Shown: piece by piece, positions 17,756 through 26,466 of the stretch
Position numbering within the stretch: position 1 is the stretch's first letter
Layout of the letters: every line of letters begins with the position of its first letter
NCBI GenBank assembly: GCA_018266055.1
Contig: JAFDYT010000005.1
Coordinates: forward strand, 558,001 to 622,000
Source of the DNA: Bacteroidota bacterium
GTDB taxonomy: Bacteria > Bacteroidota > Bacteroidia > Cytophagales > Cyclobacteriaceae
DNA: 64,000 nt
Reading direction: 5' to 3'
Notes under the pieces: generated by a model
Database searches by the model: none
What the model saw: only the letters and a program-made list of their open reading frames with translations
Told to the model about the DNA's origin: nothing
Translations under genes and position numbers: made by a program

Positions 17756-19314
17756 GTTCGGAAGACTGCAATTTCTACGCGCCGGTTTTTGGCCCGACCC
17801 GCTTCGGTGTCATTGGATTCGACAGGCTCCGAAAGACCTTTGCCTTCTACGTCGATTCGCGAAGGATCAATATTTCGTTTGATGAGAAAATTTTTGATGG
17901 CTTCAGCGCGCTTCACTGAAAGCCGTTGGTTGAATTTTTCGTGACCGACGTTGTCTGTATGACCGATGATTTTCATTTTTAATTTCGGATCTTCTTTCAA
18001 CGTGTGACTCAAGTTGTCTAAAAATTCTTCGGTTTCATCGTCAAGGTCAATGCTGTTGAAATCGAAGTGAAACCGAAGGGTGATTTTTTCCACCAACAGA
18101 GGTTCTGAAGTTACTTTGCCGGCACTTCCTTTGCCCGTGTCTTGTGGTTGTTCAGGTTCGATTTTCTGTACCTCTACTTCAGGTTTGGAAGCAAGTTCTT
18201 TGAGTGAATCCATCCGCAGCGAATCTTGTCGTGTCAGCGGTTTAGGTTTCAACGATGGCCGACGTACCATTCCATTTTTCATGGCCACAGGCTTTTTAGA
18301 CTGAGATGCGTTTTTAGATTTTATTTTTCGCTTCACCAGTTTTTTTATGCTAAGCCCAACTTCAAGGGCGCCCAGATTTCCTGTGTTTTTCACAAACGCA
18401 GGGAAATCATAGCTCACGCCGAATGAAAAATTTTCGCGATGAAGTTGCAGCCCTACAATAGCTGACCTTCCGGGAACGTATTTGGTGATCAGGTCAAGGT
18501 GTTCGGCTTGCTTTCGAACGGGACTGATGAGGTCAAATACGGTTCGGGTTCCAAGGTTAATGACATGGTTACCGGCGCTACCCGTGTAAAGCACTTCCGG
18601 AAAGATTGACCAGGTAGCCTGATGGTAAACTTCAAGACCGCCGTGAAAAACGAATGTGGAAGCGAGTTGCGATTGTCCACTATAAAAAGAATTGTCAGGT
18701 CGATTGAAATCGAAAAAGGAGCCACCCCAATAGGCGGTTATTTTTCCCTGGCGATCCACCTGCTGCCAGTAAATTCCGGCGCTGAAGGTGGTGTAGTTTT
18801 TTTTGAATTCGCTGAACGGTTCGTTGTTGGAAAGCGAGCCATTGAATCCGCGATCGGAAACATATTGCGACCCGGTATAAAAGCCATTGATGTTAATGCT
18901 TTGCGTTTGAAATAGCCCTTTCACGCCGAGGGATAATAAACGGTAACGGTCAATACGGATGTTGGCCGCATAACTAAGGCCAAGCTGTTGGGTGGAAAAA
19001 ATTCCGGACGACCGATCATCCATCACGGAAAGACCGATGCCCGACCACGCCCGTCCCGTGCTTGCGTTGATGAGCGGGTAAGCAGCAGACACAATGTTAC
19101 TATTAATTGAAAAGTCACCGCCCGTTTTTTGATTGCGAATCAACAAATCGAGCGAGGCATAAGCACTTGTACCAATCATTGCCGGGTTCACGCGTTGCGA
19201 GGTAAAATTGTATTGCGAAAACTGCATGTACTGAGCCACACTGCTGCTGCAGGCCAACAGCAGCAACAGCATCATTTCAAATCGGAATAGCGGATGACGA
19301 ATCAGAAATTGCAC
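17749..19314 (-). CDS. PorP/SprF outer-membrane barrel fused to an OmpA peptidoglycan-binding domain
   Basis: 521 residues. After a signal sequence (MMLLLLLACSSSVAQ; the LLAC could also be read as a lipobox) residues about 28-330 follow the PorP/SprF family: QYMQFSQYNFTSQRVNPAMI, then beta-barrel strands. A Lys/Pro-rich linker (about 330-400) leads to an OmpA-like domain, residues about 405-521, with TLRFHFDFNSIDL, IGHTDNVGHEKFNQRLSVKR and GRAKNRRVEI. The longest frame starts with GTG at 19314; ATG at 19275 is an alternative. PorP/SprF barrels serve T9SS clients with type-B tails. The gene starts 9 nt after the stop of just such a client, so this is probably its dedicated anchor, held to peptidoglycan by its own OmpA domain. 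Confidence 0.85.
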   Translation of the reverse strand: MQFLIRHPLFRFEMMLLLLLACSSSVAQYMQFSQYNFTSQRVNPAMIGTSAYASLDLLIRNQKTGGDFSINSNIVSAAYPLINASTGRAWSGIGLSVMDDRSSGIFSTQQLGLSYAANIRIDRYRLLSLGVKGLFQTQSININGFYTGSQYVSDRGFNGSLSNNEPFSEFKKNYTTFSAGIYWQQVDRQGKITAYWGGSFFDFNRPDNSFYSGQSQLASTFVFHGGLEVYHQATWSIFPEVLYTGSAGNHVINLGTRTVFDLISPVRKQAEHLDLITKYVPGRSAIVGLQLHRENFSFGVSYDFPAFVKNTGNLGALEVGLSIKKLVKRKIKSKNASQSKKPVAMKNGMVRRPSLKPKPLTRQDSLRMDSLKELASKPEVEVQKIEPEQPQDTGKGSAGKVTSEPLLVEKITLRFHFDFNSIDLDDETEEFLDNLSHTLKEDPKLKMKIIGHTDNVGHEKFNQRLSVKRAEAIKNFLIKRNIDPSRIDVEGKGLSEPVESNDTEAGRAKNRRVEIAVFRTQ

Positions 19315-19323
19315 AACCTAACG

Positions 19324-21720
19324 TTAACGAATTAGCATGACAGAGCCTTTTGTTTTTCCATTCAATGTCAACGGTTGGCCGTTGTCGAAATTCCCTTCTA
19401 CTTTCCAGTAATACAATCCCGCCGGCTGAAGTACTCCGTTTTTCGTACCGTCCCAGCCGGTGTTTGTGGCTGATGCTACATCAGTAGTTTCATACACCAC
19501 ACTTCCCTCGCGGTTGTAGATGGTGAAATGAAAGTCCTTTGCTGACGTAAGCCCGTAGATTTTTAACTCGTCATTTTTTCCATCGCCGTTCGGCGTAAAG
19601 AGTGTCGGCACAAATGCGGTATTAGTAACTTCAATTAGCACGGTGGCGGTGGCAGAGCAGTGCAGCGAGTCAAAACCAGTGAGTGTATAAAGCGTTGTTT
19701 TGGTAGGGGAGACCTCTGGCGATGCGCTGGTATTGCTGCTCAACCCAGTTGCAGGTTGCCACCAATATTCCTGAGCTCCGCTCGCCGATAGTGTTACACT
19801 TTGTCCTTGCATGATTTTGAAGTCGTCGCCATTCAATACCAGCACAGGTTTGCTCAACGTGACACTTTCCGTTTGCCGGATCACACATCCACGGGTATTG
19901 CTTCCCAATGCAATCAGTGTTTCGTTTTTTGTGACGGTGTAGTGCAAGGTATTACCAGCTCCGCGTGACGCGCCCAGATTGTCTTTCCAGGTTACGCCAG
20001 TCCATTCAGAGGCCACGGTGAAACTGGTAGTGTCTCCCTGACAGCCAATGAATTTTTTATCCACTTTCAAGGTGTCTTTGGCTGATCGTTGGATGATAAA
20101 TATTTTCAACGCATCACAAGAGGATTTGGAAGGTGTGAAAGAAAACAATGTATCGGTTTTGGCCGGAACCGTGAGCGACTTCTTTCTGCCCAGAAACCCT
20201 TTGTCGAATGAAAACCACATGGCCTGCTGAGGGCTTTGAAGTTTAATGGGCACGTCGTTGCACGAGGTTAATACTTGCGGCGGATTATTCCCGCAAGGCC
20301 CTCCCTGCGCGCTTATCGTTCCATGGCCTATAAATTTTTTATCCACTTTAACAGTAAACGAATTGTCGATCGACTGAACGGCATAGGAGTATTGCACCAC
20401 AGGTATGTGAAGTAGGGTAAAATTCTGTGTAGCCATTTTGCCGTGTGTTACCGTAAGCCGCTCCGATTTTTGAAGGTCAAACTCACCGGCCAACACTTCC
20501 GACTGTTGATTGGCGAGGATTAGATCGTAAGTCAATGCCGCTTTCGCGGTATGGTCGTCGGCCGCGCTGTCCCAATACATAAAAAGCCGGTTGAAGATGA
20601 AACTCCCGAAGGTGTTGATCGGAACGCTGGGTCCATGATTCTTAGCGGAAGTAGTATTTTCCAGCAACACCACGCTCAGCGTGTCTGTGGAAAGAAGTAT
20701 GTCAAGGTCACCGTCACGGTCGTAATCTCCAAATATTTGATGTGTCAGGTTTTGAACCGATAGTGAGGTTGAGTCGCCGGTCGCGGTAGTCACCCAACGC
20801 CTTGTAGTTCCGCCCGCATCTGATCCGAAAAAAGAATAATCCGCTTTCCCGTCAGAATCCAAGTCTGCAACTAGCATTTCCGGTTTTTGAAGGCCAAGCG
20901 TTTTCTTTGACAGAACAAACAAGGAATCGTGGTTGAGGTAAGTTTGACTGATCAATTGTCCCGCCGAATTTTTCCCAGATACAAGCAAGTCAAAGAGGCC
21001 GTCTTCATCGACATCGCCAATTTCGATTTTACCCGCGAGTGGATTAGGGACAACAATTTTTCGCGAAACCTGAAAATTGTTGATGAATTGATACATCCAC
21101 AGAAAAGGCTGGCCGTTGGCAAGTGACCCGCTGAGAACCACGTCGCGAAATCCATTGCCATTGAAATCAAAGGCCATGATATCGCTGACGGAAACAGAAG
21201 AATCGGAAGCAATGCTGAACTGCCCATGATCGTTTTTATACATTGACCATCCTCCTGATGACTTTATTCCAAGTGCTTCAGGCTGGCCATCGTTATTGTG
21301 GTCGGCAAACTGAACCTTTGAAAATGCCGACGTTCCCACGGTGATTGCAGATTTTTTGAAGGTGAAATTCCCAAGGTTAATCAAGGCCAACAAGTTTGGA
21401 CTGCCGGCCTGGGGTAAGATGACGTCTATTTTATTGTCGCCGTTCCAATCTATAAACTGAGGATCCCCTGCCACATTCAATGAGTCAGCCAGCAGAAACG
21501 TCTTAGCGGAATCGGTAGTGATGTGGTTAATGGCTAACAGCTGTGAATAGGCGCCTTTCTTCAATAGAATTACAGCGTCAAGAAGGGAATCGTTGTTGAT
21601 GTCGGCCCAGCGAACGACCTGTGCGTTGGCAGGAAGTGCTGCCTTCGCTTTAATAGTGAATTGTGCCATGGTTGCGAATGGCCCAAGAATGATACCGATA
21701 CACAGGACTATCGTCTTCAT
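19324..21720 (-). CDS. FG-GAP/VCBS repeat surface protein with T9SS type-B (gliding-associated) C-terminal domain
   Basis: 798 residues with a signal peptide (MKTIVLCIGIILGPFATMAQ). Residues about 30-360 hold calcium-binding-like FG-GAP repeats (ADINNDSLLDAVIL, DWNGDNKIDVILP, DYDRDGDLDILLS), expected to fold as a beta-propeller. A middle region with PKD/Ig-like segments follows (LVLNGDDFKIMQGQSVTLSA). Residues 703-798 are the type-B sorting domain: FVPTLFTPNGDGKNDELKIY to GSVMLIR. Such proteins are secreted by T9SS and retained at the surface by a PorP/SprF partner, here the next gene. Upstream, 4 nt separate it from the TonB-like gene. Likely a surface adhesin; the ligand is unknown. Confidence 0.88.
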   Translation of the reverse strand: MKTIVLCIGIILGPFATMAQFTIKAKAALPANAQVVRWADINNDSLLDAVILLKKGAYSQLLAINHITTDSAKTFLLADSLNVAGDPQFIDWNGDNKIDVILPQAGSPNLLALINLGNFTFKKSAITVGTSAFSKVQFADHNNDGQPEALGIKSSGGWSMYKNDHGQFSIASDSSVSVSDIMAFDFNGNGFRDVVLSGSLANGQPFLWMYQFINNFQVSRKIVVPNPLAGKIEIGDVDEDGLFDLLVSGKNSAGQLISQTYLNHDSLFVLSKKTLGLQKPEMLVADLDSDGKADYSFFGSDAGGTTRRWVTTATGDSTSLSVQNLTHQIFGDYDRDGDLDILLSTDTLSVVLLENTTSAKNHGPSVPINTFGSFIFNRLFMYWDSAADDHTAKAALTYDLILANQQSEVLAGEFDLQKSERLTVTHGKMATQNFTLLHIPVVQYSYAVQSIDNSFTVKVDKKFIGHGTISAQGGPCGNNPPQVLTSCNDVPIKLQSPQQAMWFSFDKGFLGRKKSLTVPAKTDTLFSFTPSKSSCDALKIFIIQRSAKDTLKVDKKFIGCQGDTTSFTVASEWTGVTWKDNLGASRGAGNTLHYTVTKNETLIALGSNTRGCVIRQTESVTLSKPVLVLNGDDFKIMQGQSVTLSASGAQEYWWQPATGLSSNTSASPEVSPTKTTLYTLTGFDSLHCSATATVLIEVTNTAFVPTLFTPNGDGKNDELKIYGLTSAKDFHFTIYNREGSVVYETTDVASATNTGWDGTKNGVLQPAGLYYWKVEGNFDNGQPLTLNGKTKGSVMLIR

Positions 21721-21724
21721 TCTT

Positions 21725-22414
21725 TTATTTTTTTGCTCTTGTAAAAGAGAACGTCAGCGGAAGTGTGATTTTGCTCGCCACAGGCTTGCCGTCGAGGGTA
21801 GCCGGTTTCCACAAGGGCATTCCGCTAATCAGTCGGGTAGCTTCTTCGTCAAACGTCTTTCCGAGCGATTGCAGGACTTTAATCTGACCTGGCTTTCCGT
21901 TTTCGTCTATAATGAAACTCACCGACTCTACGCCTTCGATCGAGTCTTTTAACATGGATTTGGGATAGACTATTTCATGGTTCAGATATTCATACAAGGC
22001 GGGAAATCCTGCGGCTGGCTCAGCCTCATGATATTCGGCGGCAGTAACTGTCATGGTCGGCTTTTCTTTAGCGGGTAAAGTTTGAGTAAGTGGAGGGGCC
22101 GGTTTCCGGGAAACAGGCGGAGCTTCATTCTTTTGTTTTTCCTCTTTCCGCTCGCTTGTAGCGGGTAGAGGCGTAATGGATTCCTTCTTTGGCAGAATCT
22201 CCTTTGTCGGGGCAGAAGTCTTTTTGGATTGGTTGTTCCAGTATTGCCACGTGCCAACAGCCAAAATAATCAATCCAGCCGTCGTCAAAACCCATCGGGT
22301 AATGGAAGAGCTCCTGGTAGCAACAGCGTTTTTCTTCATTAGCCCCTCAAAATCCATGAAGCCCTGGATTTCTTCGTCTGATATCGTCGTTTTTTTCATG
22401 ATCTTAATGGTCAT
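21725..22414 (-). CDS. TonB C-terminal domain protein downstream of sigma factor
   Basis: 229 residues. A short cytoplasmic N-terminus (ISDEEIQGFMDFEGLMK) precedes one transmembrane helix (WVLTTAGLIILAVGTW), a Lys/Pro/Glu-rich periplasmic stretch and a TonB C-terminal domain (about 145-225: YPKSMLKDSIEGVESVSFII). TonB domains transmit proton-motive force to outer-membrane receptors. The start codon overlaps the sigma-factor stop (ATGA), and this is the position where an anti-sigma factor normally sits. It may therefore be a membrane regulator or structural protein that has borrowed a TonB fold. A second start 15 nt inside (MKKTT) is possible. Confidence 0.8.
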   Translation of the reverse strand: MTIKIMKKTTISDEEIQGFMDFEGLMKKNAVATRSSSITRWVLTTAGLIILAVGTWQYWNNQSKKTSAPTKEILPKKESITPLPATSERKEEKQKNEAPPVSRKPAPPLTQTLPAKEKPTMTVTAAEYHEAEPAAGFPALYEYLNHEIVYPKSMLKDSIEGVESVSFIIDENGKPGQIKVLQSLGKTFDEEATRLISGMPLWKPATLDGKPVASKITLPLTFSFTRAKK

Positions 22415-22959
22415 AACAAGAACAGTTTTTTCATTTTTTCGATTACCCGGTAAGTTTTCACTTTCGCGTGGTTTTCAGTGATTTCAAGGATTGCTCCTAC
22501 TTCGGCAAAAGGCCGGCTTTCAAAATACCGGAGTTCAATCAAGTACAACTCGTCGGCGGTAAGCTTTTGTAAAATTCCCGGAAGCTTTTGATGAAGGTTT
22601 TCAAGAGTTTGGTCAGTGGTGAGTTCTTCGTAAAGATGACTCACATCAGCGTCGTCGAGCGTAACAATTCGTGTTTGCTTGGATTTTCGGAAGTGTTGGT
22701 TGCATTCATTGATCGCAATTCTGTACAACCAGGCAGAAAAAGGTAATCCTCTGTACTGAAACTTACTTAACCCTTTCAGGGCTTTTAAAAAAACCTGCTG
22801 CGTGAGGTCGGCGGCGATTTCCTTATCGCCAAGCCGGTGGTGCAAAAACAGGAACATCTTCTTAAAATACTTTTCATAAAGAGGCCTAAATGATTCTGGA
22901 TCAGTGACTGACTGCCGGATTACAGCCTCTTCGTTGGGTATTTCAGTAGTAGTAGTCAA
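22411..22959 (-). CDS. ECF-type RNA polymerase sigma factor
   Basis: 182 residues. Region 2 is visible as LYEKYFKKMFLFLHHRLGDK through QQVFLKALKGLSKFQYRGLPFSAWLYRIAINEC, and region 4 as LTADELYLIELRYFESRPFAEVGAILEITENHAKVKTYRV. No upstream ATG exists in frame (a stop lies 8 codons before), so translation must start at TTG (22957-22959) or a less likely internal codon. It heads a compact minus-strand unit with the TonB-like, FG-GAP and PorP/SprF-OmpA genes and probably controls surface-protein genes. No anti-sigma gene of the usual FecR/RseA type is adjacent. Confidence 0.9.
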   Translation of the reverse strand: MTTTTEIPNEEAVIRQSVTDPESFRPLYEKYFKKMFLFLHHRLGDKEIAADLTQQVFLKALKGLSKFQYRGLPFSAWLYRIAINECNQHFRKSKQTRIVTLDDADVSHLYEELTTDQTLENLHQKLPGILQKLTADELYLIELRYFESRPFAEVGAILEITENHAKVKTYRVIEKMKKLFLL

Positions 22960-23134
22960 AGGTTTTTTTACCGAATGCGTTTATTGATTCGCTGATGGTA
23001 CAATGCAGTTTCTTACAAAAGATACAGCCTTCGGCAGAGAAAATTTAAAAAACATTACACTTTAGCGATTTGACCACAATCGTGCAACTTTTTCCACGTA
23101 GGTGTGTTTACATTAGTATAAAATAGTTGGCGCT

Positions 23135-23281
23135 ATGAAAACATTTGCAAAGAACTTACTTCCAGAAATTCACGTGCACATCAATCCGATCAGTCGCGAT
23201 CTGTTATTGGTGGCGCTGTTTGGGTTAATGGTAGCCATTGCCCTGCTCACAGTGCTGGTGATGGCGGTAAGCCGCTTATAA
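23135..23281 (+). CDS. 48-residue single-pass membrane protein
   Basis: Reads from ATG at 23135 to TAA at 23281: MKTFAKNLLPEIHVHINPIS, then a hydrophobic helix (LLLVALFGLMVAIALLTVLVMAV) ending SRL. It is directly followed by a hairpin terminator. The amphipathic N-terminus with two histidines and the long hydrophobic helix suggest an inner-membrane peptide. It is isolated between the sigma-factor unit and the moa genes. No family is recognised. Support comes from the clean open frame, membrane character and terminator, not from homology. Confidence 0.6.
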   Translation: MKTFAKNLLPEIHVHINPISRDLLLVALFGLMVAIALLTVLVMAVSRL

Positions 23282-23287
23282 ATGCAA

Positions 23288-23308
23288 AAGCCTGCTCTGC
23301 GCAGGCTT
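23288..23308. terminator. Hairpin terminator, possibly bidirectional
   Basis: Perfect 8-bp stem AAGCCTGC/GCAGGCTT with a 5-nt loop, followed on the plus strand by CTTTATTT and on the minus strand by TTTTGC. It lies between the 48-residue plus-strand gene and moaE, which ends towards it. Confidence 0.7.
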
Positions 23309-23330
23309 CTTTATTTAGGTCTGGTACGGC

Positions 23331-23762
23331 TTAGTTGGTGTGCATGACCATCTGAGGGTTTGCCGACACCCACTCTTCCCCTCCTTCAAACACTTCTTTC
23401 TTCCAAATCGGGGCTTTCGCTTTAATGGCATCAATGATAAATTCACAGGCTTCAAACGAATCTTTGCGGTGAGCCGTGGAAACTGCAACCACCACCGCCA
23501 CTTCACCCGGCTTTAGCGTGCCGATCCGGTGACTCACTGCCCATCCCAACAATTTCCATCGGTGGGTTGCTTCTTCAATAATCATTCTGATTTCCGCTAC
23601 CGCCATTGCTTCGTAGGCTTCGTATTCCAACCAGCGCACATTTTTTTTATGAGCGTTGTCCCGCACTGTACCAATAAACACATTAACAGCCCCCGCGCCC
23701 AGGCTTGAGGCAGTGTCGATTACTTTCTGTACATCGATCGCTTTTTGAGTTATTTTTATCAT
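23331..23762 (-). CDS. moaE: Molybdopterin synthase catalytic subunit MoaE
   Basis: 143 residues, normal length. MoaE holds precursor Z and transfers sulfur from MoaD to make molybdopterin. Family signatures: GAVNVFIGTVRD, LEYEAYEAMA, HRIGTLKPGEVAVVVAVSTAHR and the catalytic-lysine region DAIKAKAPIWKKEVF. It follows moaD (86-nt gap) on the minus strand, with moaA divergent. The other cofactor genes (moaC, mobA, moeA) are not next to it in this window, at least to the right. Confidence 0.96.
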   Translation of the reverse strand: MIKITQKAIDVQKVIDTASSLGAGAVNVFIGTVRDNAHKKNVRWLEYEAYEAMAVAEIRMIIEEATHRWKLLGWAVSHRIGTLKPGEVAVVVAVSTAHRKDSFEACEFIIDAIKAKAPIWKKEVFEGGEEWVSANPQMVMHTN

Positions 23763-23848
23763 GATTGACAGAAGTTGGGTGAGTGATAAATTCTAAATGA
23801 AAATAACTTTTTTAGCCTAACTCTGCAAGGTGAAACCACTATTTATGT

Positions 23849-24097
23849 TTATCCTCCGCTCACTGGCGGAATAACGGCGATTTCATCACTTTCGTGAATC
23901 AGACTATCGTCGGCGGCGTATTTTTGGTTCACCGCGATGAGCAAGGAGTTCAACTGCTTCAGTGCCGGATAAAGCGTAAACAACGTTTGCCGTAAGGCTC
24001 CTACAGTTTGGCCGTTTACTTCAATTTCAAGTTCACGCCCGCCCATGATATCACGCGCGGCTCCGAAGATTTTAAGTTTCAATTTTTGAACGGTCAT
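23849..24097 (-). CDS. moaD: Molybdopterin synthase sulfur-carrier subunit MoaD
   Basis: 82 residues from ATG at 24097 (MTVQKLKLKIFGAARDIMGG). The longer frame reaching 24157 would run into the divergent moaA gene and adds non-conserved sequence. A ubiquitin-like beta-grasp fold ends in the essential Gly-Gly (AVIPPVSGG), which becomes a thiocarboxylate. 34 nt separate it from the divergent moaA start. Cytoplasmic; works as a heterotetramer with MoaE. Confidence 0.93.
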   Translation of the reverse strand: MTVQKLKLKIFGAARDIMGGRELEIEVNGQTVGALRQTLFTLYPALKQLNSLLIAVNQKYAADDSLIHESDEIAVIPPVSGG

Positions 24098-24131
24098 GAC
24101 GCAAGGTACAAATTGAATAACTTTACGACTC

Positions 24132-25130
24132 ATGGCATCTCCAATTCTTTTCGACAATCACGGTCGCCCGCTCAACTACCTGCGGCTGGCTGTGACTGAC
24201 CGCTGCAACCTGCGCTGCTTTTATTGCATGCCGGAAGAAGGAATTGCCTACCTGCCTAAAAAGGAATTGCTCACCTTCGAAGAGATCGAGCGACTTGTAA
24301 CGCTGCTGGCCGCCATGGGGATTTCTAAAGTGCGGCTCACCGGGGGCGAACCATTTGTGCGCACGGATCTGATGAAGCTGATTCGCAGAATTGTATCCAT
24401 TGAAGGCATCAACGATGTGCACATTACGACTAACGGAATTTTAACCGGTCCTTTCATTGATGAACTTAAAGCCCTTGGCATTGCCTCCGTCAATTTAAGT
24501 TTGGATACGCTGGATGCGCAACGGTTTTTCAAGATCACCCGGCGCAATGAGTTTGACAAAACGTGGAACACGCTACAGCGCCTGGTGCAAAGCAACATTC
24601 CCGTAAAGTTGAATGCTGTAGTGATGGAAGATAAAAATACGGAGGACATCCTGCCAATGGTGGAACTGACGCGTAATCAAAATATTTCGGTGCGCTTTAT
24701 TGAAGAGATGCCCTTTAACGGCGAAGGAAGCCATTATCCAAAACTAAATTGGACGTACAAGAGAATTCTGGATCACATTCGGAGCGCCTATCCGGAAATT
24801 CAAAAGATTGAAGATCCTAAAAACGCCACGGCCAATCACTATAGCATTCCGGGTTTCCGCGGAAATATCGGAATCATCGCCGCCTTTAGCCGTACGTTTT
24901 GTGGCTCGTGCAATCGCCTGCGCATTACGGCACAAGGCACGTTAAAAACCTGCCTCTACGATGATGGTGTTCTGGATATCAAAAAACTAGTAAGGTCGGG
25001 AAAGACTGATGAGGAAATTAAACAAGAATTACTTTTTGCATTTGCCCATCGGCCGAAAGATGGTTTTGAAGCCGAAGCCCATCGTCATAAAAAGTCAATT
25101 TCCGAATCGATGAGTACGATAGGAGGCTAG
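24132..25130 (+). CDS. moaA: GTP 3',8-cyclase MoaA (radical SAM)
   Basis: 332 residues. The N-terminal [4Fe-4S] cluster ligands are Cys25-x3-Cys29-x2-Cys32 (RCNLRCFYC); the SAM motif follows as VRLTGGEP. The C-terminal cluster ligands are Cys257, Cys260 and Cys274 (FCGSCNRLRITAQGTLKTC). The protein ends in Gly-Gly, as functional MoaA does. It catalyses the first step of molybdenum cofactor synthesis, turning GTP into 3',8-cyclo-7,8-dihydroguanosine triphosphate. Divergent from moaD and moaE across a 34-nt gap that contains a TAACTTTA sequence close to the -7 consensus. Confidence 0.96.
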   Translation: MASPILFDNHGRPLNYLRLAVTDRCNLRCFYCMPEEGIAYLPKKELLTFEEIERLVTLLAAMGISKVRLTGGEPFVRTDLMKLIRRIVSIEGINDVHITTNGILTGPFIDELKALGIASVNLSLDTLDAQRFFKITRRNEFDKTWNTLQRLVQSNIPVKLNAVVMEDKNTEDILPMVELTRNQNISVRFIEEMPFNGEGSHYPKLNWTYKRILDHIRSAYPEIQKIEDPKNATANHYSIPGFRGNIGIIAAFSRTFCGSCNRLRITAQGTLKTCLYDDGVLDIKKLVRSGKTDEEIKQELLFAFAHRPKDGFEAEAHRHKKSISESMSTIGG

Positions 25131-25158
25131 TCGATTTCGATTAACGAATACGAATAAT

Positions 25159-26466
25159 TTAGTTTACCCGCTCGATCATCGCGCCAAGGTTCTTCAGGCG
25201 CCCTTCGATATTTTCATACCCTCTGTCAATCTGATCGATGTTTGAGATTTCGCTTTCTCCTTGCGCAGAAAGCGCCGCGATCAACAGCGCCACACCTGCA
25301 CGAATGTCAGGCGACGCCATCTTCACACCGCGAAGCAGCTGCTTGCGGTCGAGGCCAATTACAGTGGCACGGTGCGGATCGCACAAGATAATCTGTGCAC
25401 CCATGTCGATGAGTTTGTCAACAAAGAACAGCCGGCTTTCAAACATTTTCTGATGCACCAACACGGTGCCTTTGGCTTGCGTGGCAACGACCAACACAAT
25501 ACTGAGCAAGTCGGGCGTAAAGCCTGGCCACGGCGCATCGGCTACGGTCATGATCGAACCGTCGATGAATGATTCGATCTCGTAGTGCGATTGTGCGGGA
25601 ATGTGTATGTCATCGCCACGGAATTCCATTTTAATGCCAAGCCGGCGGAAAACCATGGGAATCATGCCGAGCATATCGATGCGGCAATTTTTGATTGTGA
25701 TTTCGGATTGCGTCATCGCCGCAAGGCCAATGAAGCTTCCAATCTCAATCATGTCGGGAAGCAACGTGTGCTCTGTTCCACCTAGTTTCTCAACGCCTTC
25801 GATGATCAGCAGATTCGATCCTATACCTGAAATTTTTGCGCCCATGCGGTTGAGCATCGAGCAAAGTTGTTGCAGGTAAGGCTCGCAGGCTGCGTTGTAA
25901 ATCGTAGTCGTTCCTTTGGCCAGCACGGCAGCCATAACAATGTTGGCAGTACCCGTCACCGATGCTTCGTCGAGCAGCATATAGGTGCCTTTCAACTCAT
26001 GCGCATCAATGTGAAAAAGATTTTCATTTCCATCGAAGTTGAATTTGGCGCCCAGGTTTTGAAACCCGATGAAGTGCGTGTCCAATCTTCGTCTCCCGAT
26101 TTTATCTCCACCTGGTTTGGGAATGTTGGCTTCGCCAAACCGCGCCAGAATGGGGCCGAGCAACATGACAGAGCCACGAAGTGACGCCGCTTTTTTGCGG
26201 TAAGCTTCTGATTTTAAATAATCGGTGTTGATGTTGTTGGCGGTAAAGCGGTACGAGCCTTTTTTTAGTTTTTCAACTTTACATCCCAGCTCGCCGACTA
26301 ACTCAATGAGTTTGTTGACGTCAACAATTTCAGGAATGTTGTGGATGGTAACGGGCTCGGAGGTGAGAAGCGGTGTGCAGATCACTTGCAACGCTTCGTT
26401 CTTGGCGCCTTGCGGAATGATTTCGCCTTTTAGCTTTTGTCCGCCTTTAATTCTGAACAAACTCAT
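25159..26466 (-). CDS. murA: UDP-N-acetylglucosamine 1-carboxyvinyltransferase MurA (Asp-type active site)
   Basis: 435 residues, full length. MurA transfers enolpyruvate to UDP-GlcNAc, the first committed step of peptidoglycan synthesis. Lys22 (QGAKNEAL) is conserved. The loop that in E. coli carries Cys115 reads KPGGDKIGRRRLD, so the general acid is Asp121. Asp-type MurA enzymes (for example in Mycobacterium and Chlamydia) are active but not alkylated by fosfomycin. The start overlaps the DUF4290 stop by 4 nt (ATGA), an arrangement familiar in Bacteroidota. Confidence 0.96.
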   Translation of the reverse strand: MSLFRIKGGQKLKGEIIPQGAKNEALQVICTPLLTSEPVTIHNIPEIVDVNKLIELVGELGCKVEKLKKGSYRFTANNINTDYLKSEAYRKKAASLRGSVMLLGPILARFGEANIPKPGGDKIGRRRLDTHFIGFQNLGAKFNFDGNENLFHIDAHELKGTYMLLDEASVTGTANIVMAAVLAKGTTTIYNAACEPYLQQLCSMLNRMGAKISGIGSNLLIIEGVEKLGGTEHTLLPDMIEIGSFIGLAAMTQSEITIKNCRIDMLGMIPMVFRRLGIKMEFRGDDIHIPAQSHYEIESFIDGSIMTVADAPWPGFTPDLLSIVLVVATQAKGTVLVHQKMFESRLFFVDKLIDMGAQIILCDPHRATVIGLDRKQLLRGVKMASPDIRAGVALLIAALSAQGESEISNIDQIDRGYENIEGRLKNLGAMIERVN

